Assembly (NCBI GenBank): GCA_013076295.1
Contig: RQOL01000772.1
Coordinates: 3,191,087-3,255,086 of the forward strand
Direction of reading: 5' to 3'
DNA: 64,000 nucleotides
Origin: Sanderia malayensis
Taxonomy: Eukaryota > Cnidaria > Scyphozoa > Semaeostomeae > Pelagiidae
Shown here: positions 59,182 to 64,000 of the stretch, in pieces
How positions within the stretch are numbered: the stretch's first letter is position 1
Layout of the letters: each line of letters opens with the position of its first letter
Program-made: the position numbers and the translations under genes
The notes under the pieces: model-generated
Database searches by the model: none
Seen by the model: only the letters and a program-made list of their open reading frames with translations
What the model was told of the DNA's origin: nothing

Positions 59182-62100
59182 TTAGCTTGAGTCGGTGGAA
59201 TTATCGTGAAGATATTTTTTGTAAACATCCATTGGGTCAACCATGAAATGCTTATGAAAGGAAACCTTGTACTGATGTTGTAGTAGTTCTGGTACATATT
59301 GCGATGGGCGAGCCTTCAGAGAGAAAAAGAAAAACATATCTATTAACCATTCTAGCTATGTATGACAATGCATTAACGGTGTAGTACCAGTACAGAAGAG
59401 GGAGTATTCTGTGGTACCAGTGCATACATGCACCAAAATAATGCTTTTGCCTTGTGTTTAGGGGTGTGTCCATCAAGGCTGATTGCACCCATGCTCAGCA
59501 TTTGCAAATATAACGTTAAAGAGAAGTGTCTCCTTCAAAGAGGACAAACACCACTATACAACACGAGATAAGCATGACAGTGTACATATGTCATGTGCAC
59601 ACAGTGCGTGAGCATCCACCACTGAGCTCTCGTCTACGATAGACATAAAAAAAGACTTGTACATTGACTTTATTATAGTACAAAAGAAATATACTGGTTC
59701 TTGTGCTGTGGGTGGAGCAATATTAGACTCACTACATTGCGACCCTGTTCCTCACTCGTTTTGCTCACTTGTGTTAAGCGAGTTGCGAGCGAGGCACTGG
59801 GAGGTAATGTAATGAGTCTAGAGCAATATTTCAACCATTGGCAACAACAACAACAGCAACAACGGATGATACATCTAGCAACACTGTTGCCAACAATTAC
59901 TGCTTCTCATTTCTCCTCATTTAGCACACATAAAGACTATATTGTTGCTTTAATCGTTGAATTAAATGCACGGTACATTTCCTGATTAGAAACTGCAAAC
60001 GTCAAGTATTGACCATAATAACTTTGTGCTATCAATACCGTATTTGGTGACGATATTGATAGCACAAAGCCACGAAGGCCATGAAGAGTGAGTCACGATA
60101 ACATAGCCCATAGTTACATGAGTTCTCGAGTTCCATTCGCTATTTATGGAAGTTTATCACTGTGGAAGCTTGATTTATCAGTTTTAAAACATTGATAAAG
60201 ATACTGACATTTTCTTAACACTTTTTGTAGTTGGGGGCAAACGGAACAAAGTGCCTCTGTGGTTCAGAATTTCATGTGACAACAAATCATCAGAAAGTCG
60301 AAAAGCGCAACATTAGCCACAGTTGACTCTTACTTCAAAAGAATTAAGCAATGCAGCATTACAATGCCATATGCACGCTCATATGTTTAAAACATTGATC
60401 TGTAAGAAAACCTAAGGCCTTTTCATAAACCAAAGGTTTTAGAACGTTTAGTAATTAAATTCAACAAAAAACAGTTTAGGGTGTTTGTAATAAGCTTAAG
60501 AATGGTAGATGAACGTCCGGGTTTTATTGATGTGCGCTACATACCTGGTGGAAAGCTGAATTGTGAACCGAGGGAATGCCCATGTTCCTGAAACACATAC
60601 CGAGCCACATATCATCAGGGGAATCATCCGAAGCACAACGACATTCGCTGCTGATCAACTTATCAAGACCAGTGCGACTCAGAATCATCCTGAAATCAAA
60701 TAAAATATCGATTATCTTTAGCTGAAGAAATTTATTTACTTGAAAGCACATGGGGATTTGATATACGTGGAATACAAAGCTGCATGTATTGTAGGCAAAT
60801 AGCTTGGATATGAAAATGCATATGCATGGTGGTAATATGCGTCGATATAGCTATATATATATATGGGGTATTTTAGCCGCCATAGCAGTTGCCTTTGTTG
60901 AATTTCTATTGTACTTTAAGTGCACTGATTGGTCAGTTGATTTATAGTCAAACATTAGTTATACGTTCGAAACATTCCCCCCCCCCTTGCTCGTTGAGGT
61001 ATGTGTTGAATGTGCACTGCATATACACTACACATATGCTACATACAATAATATTACGTGTCGCATATAAGCCAGAGAAATCAAACCAGAGCCAATGATA
61101 AAGTAAAACACTTTATAAAGATGTAAATAAAGATCGAATATGCGCACACACGTACCCTCCTCCGCCGGTGATATACTCGTAACCATGCGTCTCGTAGTTC
61201 ACGCCGTAGCCGTAGCGTTCGCCAAGCAGAATCGGATCTTTGGGATCATAACATGCCAAAAGCTTCTGTAGACGTGAAAACCTACGAAAACGCAAACCAT
61301 TCTGAGTGATACTCAAACACAACCAGATTAGAGATACAGTCAAATCTGCATAGTTCGTACTCGTGTAATTCGAACTCTATCTAATTCGAACGAAATTCTC
61401 CGTCCCTTCAAGGATCACTAATGAACCAACTCTTATAAAACAAGCCTCTTTAATTCGAACTTTTTGTAATTCGAACATTTTCACGATTTCCCGCGATGTT
61501 CGAAGTAGACAGAGTTGACTGTAAATAAAAAAATTACAAGATACCAAATAAATAAATAAAAACTTAAAGCCATACCTCATGATTGTGTCGTCATCAATGA
61601 TCACAATCCAAGGTTTGGATTTGTGATTTTCGCTCTCATAAGCTTCCTTCAGTATGTTATACAATTTCGTACAGTGTCCACTCTCCGTGTTAGCCACGCC
61701 TGCGTACTCTGTCGGTATAGTCGCATCTTCGGTATCACTATAATAAACAATGTGTTTGGCATCCCTGCCTATGGTTTGCAGCACGAACGGCATTCTTTCT
61801 GCGTGATACTTTTTGCACGTTTTCACGCCGATGAATATGTCCTCGGCGTCGACAGCCGAGCCACAGTCGGGCGCAGCTTCGTTCACGTTCGTGGCACAAC
61901 TAGTCGAAGATTCGTCGCGGTTGGGATCGAGATTCTCGTTGATGCAGAACTCTCTCACGTTTGTCAAATTGAAACCCTTGTTACTGTTGTAGATCTGCAT
62001 GGCAACTTCGTGTTGGACATCAATTGAAAAGTCCATTGTCGGTGGCTCATTCTGCAACTTGGCATCCAACCTTGAACGAGACAGGGATACACGTTTTTAT

Positions 62101-64000
62101 TTTATAAGAAACCTAGCTCAAGCCCTACTTGTAAAAGTTTCTTAAATTTTCTATTGTTTTCTATTGTTAAGGAAAACAATAGAACAAAGAAATCTATTGT
62201 AATTTAGCACAAATTCTACTAGTAAGTTTCTTATAAAGTGGTTTCTTATAAAAAAACGTGTAGTAAAGTATAGTAGAGTATAGTAGATATTAGAGTATAC
62301 TATAAGGGAGGAAAAACAGGGGTAGAAAATACAGAAGAGGGGAGGGTAAGGGTAAAATACAGTGAAACAACTCTTTGCGGAAGACACTTTTAGAACTAGT
62401 CTCATATAAGTACCACTAGCCTATCACCTATCTGACTAAGTATCACTTATATGAGGCTAGTTCTAAAGCTGGCATTTACAAAAACATTACTGTTGAGAAA
62501 GAATCAATAGTATTTTAGGGTAGAATAGCTTGGGTAGGGTAATGGGAAATCTTACCAGCGACACAGTGAAGCAGACATGGCCCAGCCTGCTGCAAAATCA
62601 GGGAATGAGAAAACAGAAACATCTTGAAAGAATGCGAAATGGTGAATGATTGCTGGCTCTGTATCCGTCAGGGCATGCCCAAGAAATACCTCCTACAAAG
62701 AAACATTGACCTGCTGTCTTAATATTGCATAAATCAGCATCGGGTTAATTGGAAGACCGAATAATAAACATCAATCCAATGGTGCTGATATTATTGAAAT
62801 GATGTCTATTCAAAAAAATTTTAAGTAGAGGCTCAAACAAATAAACATTTGAGAATTATTTGGGGGCTAAAGCCCCCCTAGCGTGCATTATGACAAAACA
62901 TCCTCATATAATAAACTAAGATTCTCTGTAACATCAACACAAAATGATAATCGCCTGCACAGTTTATTTTTGTGGTGGTTTGTTAAATGAGGACTCAACT
63001 TTACATGTTAAACACCAATTGTGTTACCTTGTTAGATGGGTAGTGGCTGAGTACTTGAAACAATTGAACCAAATTAACTTCTGTTGACTCTTCGCAGAAG
63101 AAAACCCACTTTTTATTGCTAAGATATTCCATATTCAATCTAAAAAACAAAAATTATTCATACAATCACTCCAAAATCAACTTTATCTTGGTTGTCTTGC
63201 ATTAATTAGGCTGAATGACTCACTTGTTAATTATAGGAAGAATTGTCCATGAACCATAGGGTGCCCAACTCTCATGTGTCATAAGAACATGTAATGAACC
63301 CTGTGTTGAATGAAGCATAACTTCTGTCAGTTGAGTTCAATAAATAGAGCAAATCATATACAGAGTTTTGCAAAATATCAATTAACACAAAAAGAGTAAA
63401 ATAGTGGAAATTTCATATAACAAGCCTTGAGAAGCAAAAAATAATTGGTTTTATCAACTATGTTCATCAAACAAACAAAGAATTGGTTTCATAATGCTCA
63501 GAGAAGCAGTGAATTTAGTTTGGTACCCTAGGAAGCTCCATAAAAACAGGCTGGTTTCATCTATAATTGATTTCTCATTTCTAGATCCCAATGCAGCATA
63601 GCTCGGTATTCAAGAGCATTGATTGGTACAGAGAGAATAATATTCACGGAATCAAGATATGCCAGGAGAAAAGATAATTATGAGATAAAGCAGAATAAAA
63701 ATTTTCTAAATTAAGAGAAAGTCATTAACATAATATTCTTATATGCAGCATATGTGCAGCGAATATGTAGTGCACATCCAACACATACCTGCATTTTATT
63801 TATTTATTTATTTTATTTACTAATTCCTACGATTTCAAAATTGTGTTACCTGCTGTTTTATTTTCATAACTTATTTGAGCCAGTTTAGTTTTGTTATAGA
63901 TTACTAAGGTAGGGATTGTTATCGTTAAGTTTAAAATTTGTGTTCCATCAGGGTACAAGAGATATACAGCTCTGAATTACCTGAGCATCACTAATTTCAT
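59182..64000 (-). CDS. B3GLCT: Beta-1,3-glucosyltransferase (TSR O-fucose), 5' end outside window
   Basis: ER enzyme that adds glucose to O-fucose on thrombospondin type 1 repeats. Exons read from the window edge: one ending near 63984 (EISDAQ, partly outside), about 63309-63232 ([18 protein letters not shown]), about 63134-63028 ([14 protein letters not shown]), about 62692-62557 ([31 protein letters not shown]), 62070-61576, about 61281-61156, about 60690-60545, about 59312-59182. The catalytic GT31 part has [38 protein letters not shown], the DDD motif in [45 protein letters not shown] and FHQARPSQY...VSFHKHF. It ends [12 protein letters not shown] and lacks the C-terminal ER-retention type signal (REEL) of the human protein. 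Confidence 0.94.
59724..59820. mobile_element. MITE with perfect 9-bp target duplication
   Basis: Left end tagactcactacattgcgac, right end ggtaatgtaatgagtcta. Flanks gagcaatat (59715-59723) and gagcaatat (59821-59829) are identical. B3GLCT intron. Confidence 0.95.
60022..60069. repeat. Hairpin with 16-bp perfect arms
   Basis: ctttgtgctatcaata (60022-60037) and its inverse (60054-60069). B3GLCT intron. Confidence 0.9.
61335..61523. mobile_element. 189-bp MITE, opposite strand copy
   Basis: Begins tacagtcaaatctgcatagt and ends agacagagttgactgta; reverse-complement relative of 22961-23149 over its full length. B3GLCT intron. Confidence 0.9.
62088..62263. mobile_element. Inverted-repeat element (acacgtttttattttataaga)
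   Basis: Left tacacgtttttattttataa, right ttataaaaaaacgtgta inverted. The interior has an inverted 'ttctattgtt'/'aacaatagaa'. B3GLCT intron. Confidence 0.88.
62389..62467. repeat. Hairpin with 23-bp arms
   Basis: Arms 62389-62411 and 62445-62467 (tttagaactagtctcatata), one mismatch. B3GLCT intron. Confidence 0.85.

Noticed and set aside
61623..62027. 134-codon + frame
   Set aside because: Antisense of the large B3GLCT exon 62070-61576.

Overview
This is nuclear DNA from an animal, most likely a cnidarian. The protein-coding genes are split into short exons by GT-AG introns, the DNA is AT-rich, and introns and spacers are full of short inverted-repeat transposons. The genes are clearly metazoan: mitochondrial creatine kinase, TIMM10, VPS53, PELO, PPP2R3C, MRPL50, a HIP1-family clathrin/actin adaptor and B3GLCT. 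The cnidarian placement rests mainly on a secreted PAN/apple + EGF + fibrinogen-like protein at 12.5-15.6 kb, of the kind known from coral skeletal matrix proteomes. I cannot name the genus.

Layout. 0.1-4.6 kb (-): by my splice model, one gene encoding three MATH domains, a coiled coil and an OAS/cGAS-like nucleotidyltransferase; this is the most unusual object here. 7.1-9.6 kb (-): mitochondrial creatine kinase, 6 exons, 418 aa. 10.8-11.5 kb (-): TIMM10. 12.5-15.6 kb (-): PAN-EGF-fibrinogen-like secreted protein. 17.0-26.2 kb (-): complete VPS53, 23 exons. 26.3-27.1 kb: a 180-bp tandem repeat array and a relict ORF with a 2A-like NPGP motif. 27.4-27.9 kb (+): unrecognised intronless ORF. 28.5-34.6 kb (-): complete PELO. 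37.3-38.7 kb (-): intronless PPP2R3C, head-to-head with 39.1-39.9 kb (+), an intronless zeta-type P-loop kinase. 41.7-42.5 kb (+): MRPL50. 43.0-58.5 kb (-): HIP1/HIP1R. 59.2-64.0 kb (-): B3GLCT, 5' end outside the window.

The genes do not form a pathway; they are a normal mix of housekeeping loci (mitochondrial import, translation and energy buffering; endosome-Golgi tethering; endocytosis; ribosome rescue; ER glycosylation). The candidate new system is the MATH-coiled-coil-nucleotidyltransferase protein. It joins TRAF-like recognition/oligomerisation modules to a nucleotide second-messenger type fold, which suggests innate immune signalling (inference). The rest of the interest is in mobile DNA: at least nine families of short terminal-inverted-repeat elements, several with intact target-site duplications (a 9-bp family and an 8-bp hAT-like element), two cases of nesting, and several near-perfect intronic palindromes.
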